Positions 1 through 9,100 of a stretch of DNA of 64,000 nucleotides are shown here, piece after piece (position 1 is the first letter of the stretch; every line of letters begins with the position of its first letter). The DNA is from Microbacterium sp. TNHR37B (lineage in GTDB: Bacteria; Actinomycetota; Actinomycetes; Actinomycetales; Microbacteriaceae), in NCBI RefSeq assembly GCF_001620065.1, contig NZ_LQGV01000001.1, forward strand, positions 1,178,001 through 1,242,000, written 5' to 3'. Below the pieces are notes generated by a model, which did not search any database, was not told the DNA's origin, and was given only the letters and a program-made list of their open reading frames with translations. Made by a program: the position numbers and the translations under genes.

Positions 1-2
1 GG

Positions 3-368
3 CGCGAGGAGCTGACCCCGGAGCAGTACGCCGTCCTCCGGCAGGCCGGGACCGAGCGGGCATGGACGGGCGAACTTCTCGATGAGAGCCGCGCAGGCCT
101 TTACACCTGCGCCGCCTGCGGCGCGGAGCTCTTCAAGAGCGGTACGAAGTTCGACTCGCACTGCGGGTGGCCGAGCTTCTACGAGTCGATCCGCCCCGAC
201 GCCGTCGAGCTGATCGAAGACCGCAGCCACGGCATGGTGCGCACCGAGGTGCGCTGCGCCGCCTGCGGATCGCACCTCGGGCACGTCTTTCCCGACGGGT
301 TCGGAACGCCCACCGGTGACCGCTACTGCATGAACTCGCTGTCGCTGTCGTTCAGCCCCGAGTCATGA
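3..368 (+). CDS. msrB: Peptide-methionine (R)-S-oxide reductase MsrB (5' truncated by window)
   Basis: Reduces methionine-R-sulfoxide in proteins, a cytosolic oxidative-damage repair step. The visible 121 residues start in mid-protein and run to TGA. Two zinc-binding CxxC pairs are visible (both read CAAC), together with the GWPSF motif and the C-terminal RYCMNS motif whose Cys is the catalytic residue. This covers nearly the whole MsrB domain; only the N-terminus lies outside the window. The stop overlaps the next start as ATGA, so the nitroreductase-like gene is translationally coupled to it. Family identity is secure. Confidence 0.95.
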   Translation, partial: REELTPEQYAVLRQAGTERAWTGELLDESRAGLYTCAACGAELFKSGTKFDSHCGWPSFYESIRPDAVELIEDRSHGMVRTEVRCAACGSHLGHVFPDGFGTPTGDRYCMNSLSLSFSPES

Positions 369-1150
369 CGGCCGGCTCACCCTCCGAGACGACCGAGCGC
401 GGCGCGCTGTCCGCGGTGCGCGCGCGGCGTTCCTGGTCGAAGGTGACCGATGCCGCGCCGACCCGGACGGAGCTCGTCTCCCTCGTCGCCGCGGCGGGGC
501 GGGTCGCCGATCACTCCGCGCTCCGCCCGTGGCGGCTCATCGAGCTTCGCGGCGCCGACCGGGAACGGCTCGGCGCCGCGATCGCCACCGCCCAGGGAGA
601 CGACCGCCCCTCGACCAAGCCGCTGCGCGCCCCCCTGCTGATCGCGGTGGTCGCCAGCTATCGGCCGAGCGAGAAGGTGCCGCGCTGGGAGCAGGAAGCC
701 GTGGCATCCGGCGTGGCGCACGTGCTGAGCCTGCTTCTCGACGAGGCCGGCTGGGGCGTCATCTGGCGCACCGGCCATTACACGCGCGACCGCGCGGTCG
801 CCGAGGCGCACGGGCTGTCCGCGGATGAGGAGCTTCTGGGGTGGCTGTACGTCGGGGGCAAGCCCGCGAACGCCCGCCCCGGACGGCGGAAGCCGATCGA
901 CGCCCGAGCCCTCCTCACCCGCATGCCCGTCCCGCTCTCCCCTGTCGACGACCCCGCGGGCCCCGACGCCTCGAACGACACGAAGCCGTCGGAGAAGGAG
1001 GCGTCGAAGAAGTCGCCCGGCACGACGAGCGCGAAGACGCCGAAAGCCTCCGGCGAGAAGAAGACGAAGAACGCCAAGAAGGCCAGGAAGAAGGCCAAGA
1101 AGGCGGCGAAGAAGGCGAAGAAGAACGCCGAGGCGTCGCGGGCGGGATGA
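365..1150 (+). CDS. Nitroreductase-family protein with lysine/alanine-rich tail
   Basis: 261 residues. The first ~190 resemble small FMN nitroreductases (YdjA/NfnB type): an Arg-Arg-Ser segment near residue 22, the HSALRPWR segment that normally contacts FMN, and a GWGVIWRTG stretch before the C-terminal LGWLYVG strand. From about residue 195 the protein becomes disordered and very basic, ending in repeated AKK/KKA units that resemble bacterial histone-H1-like tails. The tail is in frame and uninterrupted. The ATG overlaps the msrB stop (ATGA). The redox role is family knowledge; the substrate is unknown, and nucleic-acid or membrane binding by the tail is inference. Confidence 0.85.
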   Translation: MTAGSPSETTERGALSAVRARRSWSKVTDAAPTRTELVSLVAAAGRVADHSALRPWRLIELRGADRERLGAAIATAQGDDRPSTKPLRAPLLIAVVASYRPSEKVPRWEQEAVASGVAHVLSLLLDEAGWGVIWRTGHYTRDRAVAEAHGLSADEELLGWLYVGGKPANARPGRRKPIDARALLTRMPVPLSPVDDPAGPDASNDTKPSEKEASKKSPGTTSAKTPKASGEKKTKNAKKARKKAKKAAKKAKKNAEASRAG

Positions 1151-1159
1151 GACCTCCGC

Positions 1160-2122
1160 TCAGCTGCGAGCTCGGCGCGCACGCCACGGCGCTGCGGCGA
1201 CGACCACGGAGGCGAGGGCGACCGTGACCATGAGGAGCTCCACCGCCCAGCCGGGGCCGGAGCTCGCCGGCCAGACGACGTCGATCACGAGCGCCGTCAA
1301 CAGCTGACCGGCAACCGTTCCGAGCCCGAGGAGCAGGACGCCGGTGTGCACGACGAGGGCCGCCGACAGGAAGATGTAGAACACGCCGATCGCCCCGCCC
1401 ACGTAGAGCCAGGGCTCGGTGGGGACGACGTCCGGCGCTCCCCGCCACAGCACGCTGACGACCGCGGCGGCGAAAAGGAGGATCGTTCCCCCGATGAAGT
1501 TGACGAGCGTCGCGGTGAGCGGGGTCCCCACGCGCTGACGCAGGCGTCCATTGGTCGCCTGCTGCCACGCGATGCCGACGCCGGCCACGAGCGGCAGCAG
1601 CAGCATCCACAGCGGGATCCGCTGGAGCACATCGCCTTGGAGGGAGACCCCGACGGCGACGAGCGCGAGCGCCCCGCCGATCAGCCGCGGGACGGTGACG
1701 GCCACGACCCCCGCGGGTCCGTACCCGGCGCGGTCGAGCACGAGCCCGTTGACCGTCTGGCCGGCAACGACCCCGACCGTGAACAGGGACACTCCGATCA
1801 CGGCGACCGCGAGGCCCTGCGTCGCGACGGTGAGAGCGCCCGCGGCACCTCCCGCGAGCATCCACCACGGGATCGAGCGTTCGCGCACCCCCGAGACGAG
1901 GGCACGGAATCCCCGGCGCCCCGCGGGGAGGGCGGCGGACAGCGCGATCAGGAGCAGGAGACCCGAGCCGAACGAGATGGCGGCGGCGACCAGCCCGTCA
2001 TCGAGGCGCAGCCCCAGTTCGCCGTTGATCCGCGCCTGGATCGCCGTCATCATCCCCACCACGACGGCTCCGGACAGCGCGACGGCTGCGGGAAGGCGGG
2101 GCGACGGAGACGCAGAGCTCAC
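1160..2122 (-). CDS. DMT-superfamily transporter, DUF606/YdcZ type
   Basis: A 320-residue integral membrane protein with about ten hydrophobic helices arranged as two similar halves. Each half starts with an AVALSGAVVVGMMTAIQARINGEL-like or equivalent segment, the layout of double-length DUF606 (YdcZ) drug/metabolite transporters. The ATG gives a protein that begins just before the first helix. It converges on the nitroreductase gene with only a few bases between them. The substrate cannot be inferred. Single-gene unit; the upstream neighbour is the 3' end of the TetR gene on the same strand. Confidence 0.85.
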   Translation of the reverse strand: MSSASPSPRLPAAVALSGAVVVGMMTAIQARINGELGLRLDDGLVAAAISFGSGLLLLIALSAALPAGRRGFRALVSGVRERSIPWWMLAGGAAGALTVATQGLAVAVIGVSLFTVGVVAGQTVNGLVLDRAGYGPAGVVAVTVPRLIGGALALVAVGVSLQGDVLQRIPLWMLLLPLVAGVGIAWQQATNGRLRQRVGTPLTATLVNFIGGTILLFAAAVVSVLWRGAPDVVPTEPWLYVGGAIGVFYIFLSAALVVHTGVLLLGLGTVAGQLLTALVIDVVWPASSGPGWAVELLMVTVALASVVVAAAPWRARRARS

Positions 2123-2180
2123 CCGTCGAGCCTAGGACCCCGCCGCGCCGGCGGCGTCGAGGTCGTCGCCGATGCAGGGG

Positions 2181-2774
2181 TCACGCCCCGGCGACCTCCC
2201 CCAGCAGGGCGTGCTCGGCCATCTCGGCGAGGATCACCCCCGCCTGATCGCCCGTGGGCACCGCGCTGTGCGGAGTCGAGTTGAGGAGTCCGAAGGTAGC
2301 GAGCAGGCGGGTCTGCCGCTCACCCTCGCTCATCTCGGGCCGCAGAGACGCGAGCACGCGGTCCCACTCCTGCACGTACTCCCGCTGCAGACGCCGCACC
2401 GTGTGCCGCGCGTCGACGGGCAAGAGGGCGAGCTCCCGATCCTGCAGCCGGATGACGTCGGGTTCGCTCGTCGCGAAGTCCAAGTGGAAGGCGATCAGCT
2501 GCCGCAGCATCTCCGCCGGAGCCGACGCCTGCTGGAGGATCAGACGACCACCGTCGAGGAGGCGCTCACTCGCGTCGAGGAGCACGGCGACCAGGAGCGC
2601 CTCCTTGCTGGAGAAGTGCTTGTAGAGCGCCGGGCCGCTCACTCCGGCGGCATCGCCGAGCTCGACCGTGGTGACCGCGGCGTAGCCCCGATCGGCGAAC
2701 AGGCGCGCGCCCGCTCGCATGAGCGACTGTCGCGTGCTCGCCTTCTGCTGTGCGCGCCCCGCCGGCGCGGTCAC
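2181..2774 (-). CDS. TetR/AcrR-family repressor (SACE_7040/LiuR-like)
   Basis: 197 residues from a GTG that overlaps the MaoC stop as GTGA. The N-terminal helix-turn-helix (about residues 10-57) is typical of Tet[19 protein letters not shown] followed by the recognition part [18 protein letters not shown]. The C-terminal ligand domain has the DREL...R..QREYV pattern common in regulators of acyl-CoA and branched-chain catabolism. As the last gene of the acyl-CoA carboxylase operon it probably represses that operon. The palindrome TTCGGTAACCGAA upstream of the first gene is a candidate operator. Regulation is inferred from position. Confidence 0.85.
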   Translation of the reverse strand: MTAPAGRAQQKASTRQSLMRAGARLFADRGYAAVTTVELGDAAGVSGPALYKHFSSKEALLVAVLLDASERLLDGGRLILQQASAPAEMLRQLIAFHLDFATSEPDVIRLQDRELALLPVDARHTVRRLQREYVQEWDRVLASLRPEMSEGERQTRLLATFGLLNSTPHSAVPTGDQAGVILAEMAEHALLGEVAGA

Positions 2775-3298
2775 CGCGAGCGCTCCGGGTCCGAGCCTGT
2801 GCCCGGCTTCCGCTGCATGAGTGCGGACCGCATCGCCTCGGCGACCACGACTCCGACCTGGTTGCGCATGGTGTGAGCGAACTCGACGATGCCCTGGTCC
2901 GGCCGTGATCTCGACGGGCGCGTGCTCGCGATGCGCGTCTCCGCGCGGAGCGTGTCGCCCACCCGCACGGGGGCCGGGAAGCGAACGTCGCGAAAGCCGA
3001 GATTGGCCACGATCGTCCCCTGCGTGAGCTGGGCCACCGAGAGGCCGACGAGCGTCGAGAGGGTGAACATGCTGTTCACGAGGCGCTCTCCGAACTCGGT
3101 CTCCGCTGCCCACGCAGCATCCAGATGCAGCGACTGTGTGTTCATCGTCAGCGTCGTGAACAGCACGTTGTCGGCTTCCGTCACGGTGCGCCCGGGGGCG
3201 TGCACGTAGACGGCCCCCTCGATCAACTCCTCGAAGTACAGTCCGCGCTGCACGATGCGCTGCACAATGCGCGGGGCGGTGCCCCCGTCGTCACTCAT
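2771..3298 (-). CDS. MaoC-family (hot-dog) dehydratase
   Basis: 175 residues. Starting at MSDDGG removes an upstream extension that would overlap the carboxylase; the chosen ATG overlaps the carboxylase stop by 8 nt. Hot-dog fold features: an Asp/His pair in the SLHLDAAWA stretch, the central hydrophobic helix [20 protein letters not shown], and [15 protein letters not shown], which is a signature of MaoC/mesaconyl-CoA hydratase-like enzymes. It likely hydrates an enoyl-CoA downstream of the neighbouring acyl-CoA carboxylase. The exact substrate (e.g. methylglutaconyl-like or another CoA ester) is not determinable from sequence. Confidence 0.85.
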   Translation of the reverse strand: MSDDGGTAPRIVQRIVQRGLYFEELIEGAVYVHAPGRTVTEADNVLFTTLTMNTQSLHLDAAWAAETEFGERLVNSMFTLSTLVGLSVAQLTQGTIVANLGFRDVRFPAPVRVGDTLRAETRIASTRPSRSRPDQGIVEFAHTMRNQVGVVVAEAMRSALMQRKPGTGSDPERSR

Positions 3299-5285
3299 TC
3301 CGCTCTCCTCCGGGTGTGTCGTCGTCGGGACGCACGCGGGCAAGGGTCTGGCCACGCGAGACGACCTCGCCCACCGCCACCTCCAGGGAGACGATGCCGG
3401 CGACGCCGGCCCGGACGACGTGTTCCATCTTCATCGCTTCCACCACGACGACGGGATCGCCGACCTCCGCGCGTCCGCCCTCTTCCACAGAGAGCAGCAC
3501 GATCGTGCCCGGCATGGGCGACACGATGAGCGGGTCGGCGGCTTCCCCGCTCTGCGCGGCGCGCTCGCGGGGAGCAAGATCCAGCCGGAGGACGGAGCCC
3601 CCGGCGGCGATCCAGACGCCGCAGGGATCGACGCACGCCGCGATCGCGCGCGCGGATCCGTCGATCTCGACCGAGAACGCTCCCTCGGCGCCGGGCCGCG
3701 GCCGAACGCGGCTGGGAACGCCGTCGACCCGCAGGTCGTCGTCCGGCCCCGAGAGCGAGACCACGCGGCGAAGATCACCGGCACGGAGGAAGTACCGCCG
3801 CGGCGCGGAGGCGCCCAGCCTCCAGCCATCGGCCCGCTGCCAGGGGCTGCCGTCGCCCCGTCCGCGATGCGCGTCGAGCAGGAGCGCCGCTTCCGCGACG
3901 ACCCGATCGTCCGGCGAAGCGAAGGAGAGATGCGGGAGCACGCGGGCAATCAGCCCGGTGTCGAGGTCTCCCGCGACCACTTCCGGCCGCTCCAGAAGCA
4001 GCCGGAGAAACTCGACGTTCGTCGGGAACCCGAAAACCGCCGTCTCGGCCAGCGCCGCCACCAGACGCGAGCGCGCTTCGTCGCGGTCGACACCCCAGGC
4101 GATCACTTTCGCGAGCATCGGGTCGTAGTCGACCGAGACGTCGAGCCCGTCTTCCAGAGCGGTATCGACCCGCACGCCGGGCCCCGACGGATGCCGCACG
4201 GCGAGGACGCGTCCACCCGTGGGAAGAAAGCCCGTCGCCGGATCCTCCGCGTACACGCGCGCCTCGATGCTGTGCCCCCGGATCACGATGTCTTCCTGCG
4301 TGAGCGTCAGCGGCTCCCCTGCGGCGATCCGTATCTGCTGCTCGACGAGGTCGATGCCGGTGACCTCTTCCGTGACGGGGTGCTCCACCTGCAGCCGCGT
4401 GTTCATCTCCATGAAGAAGAACTCGTCCGGCGCATCGGCCGACACGATGAACTCCACCGTGCCCGCACCGCGATATCCCACGGTTCGCGCGGTCTCACAG
4501 GCGGCGCGCCCGATCCGCTCGCGCGTCGCGTCGTCCAGGAGCGGCGACGGCGCCTCTTCGATGACCTTCTGATGACGCCGCTGCACGGAGCACTCCCGCT
4601 CGCCCAGGTGGATCACCGAGCCGTGGCCATCGGCCAGCACCTGCACCTCGATGTGACGCGGGGTGCGCAGATACCGCTCGAGGAACAGGGTGTCGTCACC
4701 GAAGCTCGCGGCCGCCTCACGACGCGCGGCGGCGAGCGCGGCGGGAAGCCCGGCGGGCTCCTCGACAACGTGCATGCCCTTCCCTCCGCCCCCGGCCGAC
4801 GGCTTGATGAGCAGCGGATATCCCACCTCCGGGGCGGCTGCCACGAGGTCGGCGTCGGTCCATCCGCGTGCCGCGACCCCGGGAACGGTCGGAACCCCGC
4901 GCTTCGCGACCGCGGCCTTCGCGGTGATCTTGTCACCCATCGTCTCCAGCGCTTCCACCCCCGGCCCGATGAAGACGACGCCCGACGCCGCACACGCCCG
5001 CGCGAACGCAGCGTTCTCGGAGAGGAACCCGTATCCGGGATGGATGGCACCGGCGCCCGTCTGCTGCGCGGCCCGGATCACGGCATCGATATCGAGGTAG
5101 CTCTGCGCGGCGGGGGACGGACCGATCCGCACCGCGGCGTCTGCGAGTCGGACGTGCCGGGCTCCGGCGTCGGCATCGCTGTACACGGCGACCGAGCGGA
5201 TGCCCATCGCGCGGAGCGTGCGAATGATCCGGCAGGCGATCTCGCCTCGGTTGGCGATCAGTATCGTGTCGAACACGGCCGTCAC
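3291..5285 (-). CDS. Acyl-CoA carboxylase biotin-carboxylase/BCCP subunit (alpha)
   Basis: 664 residues from a GTG coupled (GTGA) to the carboxyltransferase stop. Order: biotin carboxylase N-domain ([13 protein letters not shown]), ATP-grasp with the glycine loop SAGGGGKGM and the [15 protein letters not shown] segment, carboxylase C-domain, a linker of about 130 residues, then a biotinyl domain whose EAMKM carries the biotinylated lysine near the C-terminus. Length and layout match LiuD/MccA (3-methylcrotonyl-CoA carboxylase) or actinobacterial AccA. With the adjacent beta subunit, MaoC and TetR, a leucine or related acyl-CoA breakdown role is likely but not proven. Confidence 0.93.
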   Translation of the reverse strand: MTAVFDTILIANRGEIACRIIRTLRAMGIRSVAVYSDADAGARHVRLADAAVRIGPSPAAQSYLDIDAVIRAAQQTGAGAIHPGYGFLSENAAFARACAASGVVFIGPGVEALETMGDKITAKAAVAKRGVPTVPGVAARGWTDADLVAAAPEVGYPLLIKPSAGGGGKGMHVVEEPAGLPAALAAARREAAASFGDDTLFLERYLRTPRHIEVQVLADGHGSVIHLGERECSVQRRHQKVIEEAPSPLLDDATRERIGRAACETARTVGYRGAGTVEFIVSADAPDEFFFMEMNTRLQVEHPVTEEVTGIDLVEQQIRIAAGEPLTLTQEDIVIRGHSIEARVYAEDPATGFLPTGGRVLAVRHPSGPGVRVDTALEDGLDVSVDYDPMLAKVIAWGVDRDEARSRLVAALAETAVFGFPTNVEFLRLLLERPEVVAGDLDTGLIARVLPHLSFASPDDRVVAEAALLLDAHRGRGDGSPWQRADGWRLGASAPRRYFLRAGDLRRVVSLSGPDDDLRVDGVPSRVRPRPGAEGAFSVEIDGSARAIAACVDPCGVWIAAGGSVLRLDLAPRERAAQSGEAADPLIVSPMPGTIVLLSVEEGGRAEVGDPVVVVEAMKMEHVVRAGVAGIVSLEVAVGEVVSRGQTLARVRPDDDTPGGERNE

Positions 5286-6850
5286 ATCCGGAAGACGCCG
5301 TAGCCGGGCGCCTCGTGGGGACTGCGGTGGACGACATCGAGGGCGAGGGCCAAGACGTCGCGGGTCTGTCCGGGCTCGATGATCCCGTCGTCCCACAGGC
5401 GCGCCGTCGAGTAATAGGGGTTCCCCTGCTCTTCGTAGGTCGCGCGGATCGGAGCCTCGAAGGCCTCCTGCTCCTCGGTGCTCCACGGCGTCCCGGCCGC
5501 CTCCAACTGGTCTCGTCGGACCGTGGAGAGGACGGCGGCGGCCTGAGGCCCGCCCATCACCGACACCCGGGCTCCGGGCCAGAGCCACAGGAACCGGGGC
5601 GAGTAGGCCCGACCGCACATCGAGTACGTGCCCGCGCCGAACGAGCCGCCGATGACGACGGTGAGCTTGGGCACCGAGGCGCAGGCCACGGCGTTGACCA
5701 TCTTGGCCCCGTGTTTCGCGATACCGCCTGCCTCGTATTCGCGCCCGACCATGAACCCGGTGATGTTCTGCAGGAACACGAGGGGGATGCCGCGTTGGTC
5801 GCACAGCTGCACGAAGTGGGCTCCTTTGAGCGCCGACTCGCCGAAGAGCACACCGTTGTTCGCGACGACCCCGACACGGTGCCCGTGGAGGCGGGCGAAT
5901 GCGGTGACGAGCGTCGGGCCGTACTCCGCCTTGAACTCGTGGATGCTGCCGGCGTCGACGATCCGCCGGATCACCTCGCGCACGTCGTACGGCACCGTGA
6001 GTTCGACCGGCACGATGTCGAGGAGGTCGTCGGGCGGCAGCTCCGGGTCGACGGCGGGCGCGGACGGGGCGGCGTGCGCCGGCGGCGGAAGGGTCGCCAC
6101 GATCCCCCGCACGATCTCCAGGGCGTGCTCGTCGTCGTCGGCGAGGTGGTCGGCGACGCCCGAGACGCGCGTGTGGACGACTCCGCCGCCGAGGTCTTCT
6201 GCGGAGACCTCCTCGCCCGTCGCCGCCTTCACGAGGGGCGGCCCCCCGAGGAAGATCGTCCCCTGGTTGCGGACGATCACGGTCTCGTCGCTCATCGCCG
6301 GGACATACGCACCGCCGGCCGTGGAGGATCCGAGGACGGCGGCGATCTGCGGGATGCCGTCGCGCGACATGCGCGCCTGGTTGTAGAAGATGCGGCCGAA
6401 GTGGTCCCTGTCGGGAAAGACCTCGTCTTGCATCGGCAGGAACGCGCCGCCCGAGTCCACCAGGTAGATGCACGGGAGGCGGTTCTCGGCCGCGATCTCC
6501 TGTGCGCGGAGGTGCTTCTTCACGGTGATCGGGTAGTAGCTGCCGCCTTTGACGGTGGCGTCGTTGGCGACGACGAGCACGTGCCTGCCGTGCACCAGCC
6601 CGATGCCCGCGACGACACCGCCCGACGGGCACTCCCCACCGTAGAGGTCGTAGCCGGCGAGCGGAGCAATCTCCAAGAACGGGCTCCCCCGGTCCAGGAG
6701 CGCATCGATGCGGTCGCGGGCGAGGAGCTTGCCCCGCGCCGTGTGGCGTTCGCGCGCCGCTGCCGGGCCGCCCCGGGCGATGCGCTCCCGCCGCTCCCGC
6801 AGGTCATCGATGAGGTCGCGGTAGGTGTGCGCTCGCTCGACGACAGGCAT
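5282..6850 (-). CDS. Acyl-CoA carboxylase carboxyltransferase subunit (beta)
   Basis: 522 residues, the usual length of LiuB/MccB/PccB-type carboxyltransferases. N-half: [16 protein letters not shown] and the oxyanion-forming [11 protein letters not shown] region. C-half: [35 protein letters not shown] and the second oxyanion glycine pair in [11 protein letters not shown]. This is the first gene of a four-gene coupled operon: beta, biotin subunit, MaoC, TetR. The [10 protein letters not shown] and [14 protein letters not shown] segments look more like methylcrotonyl- than propionyl-CoA carboxylases; that assignment is from memory of the families. The promoter region is shared with divergent soxR. 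Confidence 0.92.
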   Translation of the reverse strand: MPVVERAHTYRDLIDDLRERRERIARGGPAAARERHTARGKLLARDRIDALLDRGSPFLEIAPLAGYDLYGGECPSGGVVAGIGLVHGRHVLVVANDATVKGGSYYPITVKKHLRAQEIAAENRLPCIYLVDSGGAFLPMQDEVFPDRDHFGRIFYNQARMSRDGIPQIAAVLGSSTAGGAYVPAMSDETVIVRNQGTIFLGGPPLVKAATGEEVSAEDLGGGVVHTRVSGVADHLADDDEHALEIVRGIVATLPPPAHAAPSAPAVDPELPPDDLLDIVPVELTVPYDVREVIRRIVDAGSIHEFKAEYGPTLVTAFARLHGHRVGVVANNGVLFGESALKGAHFVQLCDQRGIPLVFLQNITGFMVGREYEAGGIAKHGAKMVNAVACASVPKLTVVIGGSFGAGTYSMCGRAYSPRFLWLWPGARVSVMGGPQAAAVLSTVRRDQLEAAGTPWSTEEQEAFEAPIRATYEEQGNPYYSTARLWDDGIIEPGQTRDVLALALDVVHRSPHEAPGYGVFRM

Positions 6851-6873
6851 GACAACTCTCCATCGGGTTATCG

Positions 6874-6886
6874 TTCGGTAACCGAA
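6874..6886. promoter_or_regulatory. Palindrome TTCGGTAACCGAA, candidate TetR operator
   Basis: Perfect 6-bp arms around one central base, 24 nt upstream of the carboxyltransferase ATG and within the 136-bp divergent region shared with soxR. Related GGTTA/GTTACC half-sites lie on both sides (6866-6870 and 6892-6896). Size and position suit binding by the operon-encoded TetR. This is inference from position only. Confidence 0.45.
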
Positions 6887-6986
6887 ATCACGTTACCGCC
6901 CCGTTGCCGTGTTGTCCATCGTCGCGTCCGGGGCGGCTCCGGCACCGAGTTCGCACGCTCTCTCCGGCACCACCTAGAGTGGCTGC

Positions 6987-7472
6987 GTGCCACGCTCCGA
7001 CGACCTGCTGACCGTGGGCGAGGTGAGCGCACGCACAGGCGTCGCCGTCTCGGCTCTGCACTTCTACGAGCGCGAAGGGCTGATCTCCTCCACGCGCACG
7101 GCGAGCAATCAGCGGCGTTTCACGCGACATATGCTGCGTCGGATCTCGTTGATCCTCGTCGCCAAGCGGCTCGGCATCCCCCTCAGCGAGGTCGCAGAGG
7201 TGTTCCGCGCGTTGCCCGCCGAAGCCGAGCCCACCCGCGACGACTGGCGGCGCGTGTCGCGCGCCTGGAAGATCCGCCTCGAGGAGCGCCGGGCCGCCAT
7301 CGAAGCGCTCGAACGGGAGCTCGTGGGATGCATCGGGTGCGGCTGCCTCTCGATGCGCTCCTGCGATCTCCTCAATCCCGGCGACGCGTTGGCCGCCGAG
7401 GGCGCGGGCCCGCGCCGCATCCGCGCCGTCGTGGAGACGGAACCGGACCCGGCGCGGGAGGAACGCTCATGA
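6987..7472 (+). CDS. soxR: Redox-sensitive transcriptional activator SoxR
   Basis: 161 residues from GTG. MerR-type N-terminal winged helix (LTVGEVSARTGVAVSALHFYEREGL), a dimerisation helix, and the [2Fe-2S] ligand motif CIGCGCLSMRSC, which is the exact CX2CXCX5C pattern of SoxR. It senses redox-active compounds and superoxide. A TAGAGT -10-like hexamer sits 7 nt before the GTG, so the mRNA may be leaderless. The gene converges on and overlaps by 6 nt the 3' end of the transketolase pair, whose promoter carries a SoxR box; that pair is therefore the probable target. Confidence 0.95.
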   Translation: MPRSDDLLTVGEVSARTGVAVSALHFYEREGLISSTRTASNQRRFTRHMLRRISLILVAKRLGIPLSEVAEVFRALPAEAEPTRDDWRRVSRAWKIRLEERRAAIEALERELVGCIGCGCLSMRSCDLLNPGDALAAEGAGPRRIRAVVETEPDPAREERS

Positions 7473-8339
7473 GAAGGCGGACAGGCGCCGCCTGATGCCC
7501 GCGGCGTCGAGGCCGTGCCACCGGGAATGGTCGGCCGGCGTGCCGTAATGGCGCCACTCGGAGTGGCCCACCCCGAGGTGCTCGATCCGGAGGCCGCGCC
7601 CCCGCAACGCGGCCGATACGGCGTAGGCCAGGGTTCCCTCCAGGAACGGCTCGAGGACGAGCACGCGGTCGTAGCCGTCGGCGAGGCGGCGAAGACCTGC
7701 CGCGTCGAGCGGAAGCGGCGTGGAGGTGTAGGCGATGCCGACCTCGAGGTCGCTCGTCGCCGCCAGCGCCGGAGCCAGCATCGGACCGATCGCGAGCAGG
7801 AGGGTCCCCGACCCCTGCCGGACCGCGTGCACCGATCCGTCGGCGGGGAATGGATGCGCATTCTGCTGGCTGGACAGGCGGATGTACTGCCGGTCGCGGG
7901 CGGCGACGGCGCCACGGGTGATCGCCTCGACCTCATCGGGGTGGCCGGGCGTGTGCACACGCCAGTCCGGCAGCGTGGACAACAGGGCGACGTCCCCCGG
8001 ACACTGGTGCGTCCTCCCCTCGACGGAGGCATCGTAGCTGGCGCCGATGGAGACGAGGACAGCACCCAGATCCTGATGCGACAGGTCGAGTTTGATCTGC
8101 TCGAACGGGCGCTCCACGAGGAACGGGGCATAGGTGTGGACCACGGGGCGGAGTCCGGCGAGGGCGAGGCCGGCCGCCACCCCGATCATGGCCTGCTCTC
8201 GGATGCCGACGTTCACCACGCGCTCCCCCGCCGGCGTACCGGCCAGGAGCCGGATCGGACCGATATCGGCGAGGACGAGAGCCGCCTGAGGGTCCTGGAC
8301 GAGCACGTCCGACATCACGTCGGAGAACCGGGCACGCAT
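7467..8339 (-). CDS. Transketolase-like C-terminal subunit (split transketolase)
   Basis: 290 residues. Contains the pyrimidine-binding domain of TPP enzymes: VNVGIREQAMIGVAAGLALAG with the catalytic Glu of IREQ, then VSIGASYDASVEGRTHQ and a C-terminal transketolase domain. The ATG overlaps the stop of the N-terminal subunit gene (TGATG), as usual for split transketolases in which two genes replace a ~600-residue enzyme. The pentose-phosphate transketolase of actinobacteria is normally one long polypeptide elsewhere, so this pair may serve a different aldol/ketol substrate or supply NADPH under stress. Substrate unknown. Confidence 0.88.
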   Translation of the reverse strand: MRARFSDVMSDVLVQDPQAALVLADIGPIRLLAGTPAGERVVNVGIREQAMIGVAAGLALAGLRPVVHTYAPFLVERPFEQIKLDLSHQDLGAVLVSIGASYDASVEGRTHQCPGDVALLSTLPDWRVHTPGHPDEVEAITRGAVAARDRQYIRLSSQQNAHPFPADGSVHAVRQGSGTLLLAIGPMLAPALAATSDLEVGIAYTSTPLPLDAAGLRRLADGYDRVLVLEPFLEGTLAYAVSAALRGRGLRIEHLGVGHSEWRHYGTPADHSRWHGLDAAGIRRRLSAFS

Positions 8340-9022
8340 CAGGCCCCCTTGGCCAGGGTGTGGACGACCGTGACGCGGGGCCCATCCCCCTGCGCCGAGA
8401 GCGCCGCGGCGATCCCGTCGTGGTCGGCCGTGTCGACGTCGGTCGTGGCCCACCCCTCGACGGCGAAACGGGAGGAGATCCCTCCGGGCCATCCCCAGGA
8501 GGCCGAGGCGTTGTCGACGACGATGCAGTGGAGCCGTCCCAGCGACCACCGGGCAGCAACGGCAATCGCCTCATGGTTACTGCCCTCGTCGAGCTCGGCA
8601 TCGCCGACGAGCACGAAGACCCGGCCGGACTCGCCGCGGATGTCGAGCCCCCGCGCCAACCCGACGGCGATCGGCAGGCCATGGCCCAAGGAACCGCTCG
8701 ATATCTCCACCGGCGGGATCAGCAGACGGTCCGGATGATGCCCGAGCGGCGAGTCGACACCGCCGAGGTCGTCGAGCCAGGCATCGGGGATGAGCCCGAG
8801 GGTCGCCAGTACCGCATAGTACGAGGCGGGCCCGTGCCCCTTGGAGAGGAGAAAGCGGTCACCACGCGGAGCGTCAAGGACCCGGTCGTGCAGCACCCAG
8901 AGCACGTCGAGGGTGGAATGCGCGGCGGCGTCGTGCTTCTCGTCGCCCGTGACGCGGCGGAGTCTCTGAAGGAGCGCGTCGGGGAGTCGGGGAGGGGGTG
9001 ATGTCAGGAGTGTCGAAGGCAT
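8339..9022 (-). CDS. Transketolase-like N-terminal (TPP-binding) subunit
   Basis: 227 residues. TPP pyrophosphate/Mg site GDAELDEGSNHEA (equivalent to the GDGELQEG of transketolase) plus SKGHGPASYYA and SSGSLGHGLPIAVG. Length matches N-terminal halves of split transketolases. The ATG lies about 8 nt from a -10-like TAGCGT, so the transcript is probably leaderless. A SoxR box sits between its -35 and -10, so induction by redox-active agents is expected. Forms one unit with the downstream C-terminal subunit. Confidence 0.88.
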   Translation of the reverse strand: MPSTLLTSPPPRLPDALLQRLRRVTGDEKHDAAAHSTLDVLWVLHDRVLDAPRGDRFLLSKGHGPASYYAVLATLGLIPDAWLDDLGGVDSPLGHHPDRLLIPPVEISSGSLGHGLPIAVGLARGLDIRGESGRVFVLVGDAELDEGSNHEAIAVAARWSLGRLHCIVVDNASASWGWPGGISSRFAVEGWATTDVDTADHDGIAAALSAQGDGPRVTVVHTLAKGA

Positions 9023-9029
9023 GCCCTCG

Positions 9030-9060
9030 ACGCTAAAACCTCAACTGAAGTTGAGGTCAA
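9030..9060 (-). promoter_or_regulatory. SoxR-box promoter of the split transketolase operon
   Basis: ACCTCAACTGAAGTTGAGGT at 9038-9057 has perfect 9-bp arms around a 2-bp centre. It closely matches the SoxR box known from E. coli soxS (CCTCAAGTTAACTTGAGG). On the minus strand a TTGACC -35 (9055-9060) and a TAGCGT -10 (9030-9035) are separated by 19 bp, the overlong spacer typical of MerR-family activated promoters. soxR itself lies at the other end of the regulated gene pair. Confidence 0.85.
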
Positions 9061-9100
9061 ATCGACCGGTCGCGAACCCCCTGTCGGCCCCTGCGCCCTC

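Noticed and set aside
3255-7495. Very long plus-strand open frames opposite the carboxylase genes
   Set aside because: High-GC shadows of genes on the minus strand with clear biotin-carboxylase and carboxyltransferase motifs. They have no family features or ribosome sites.
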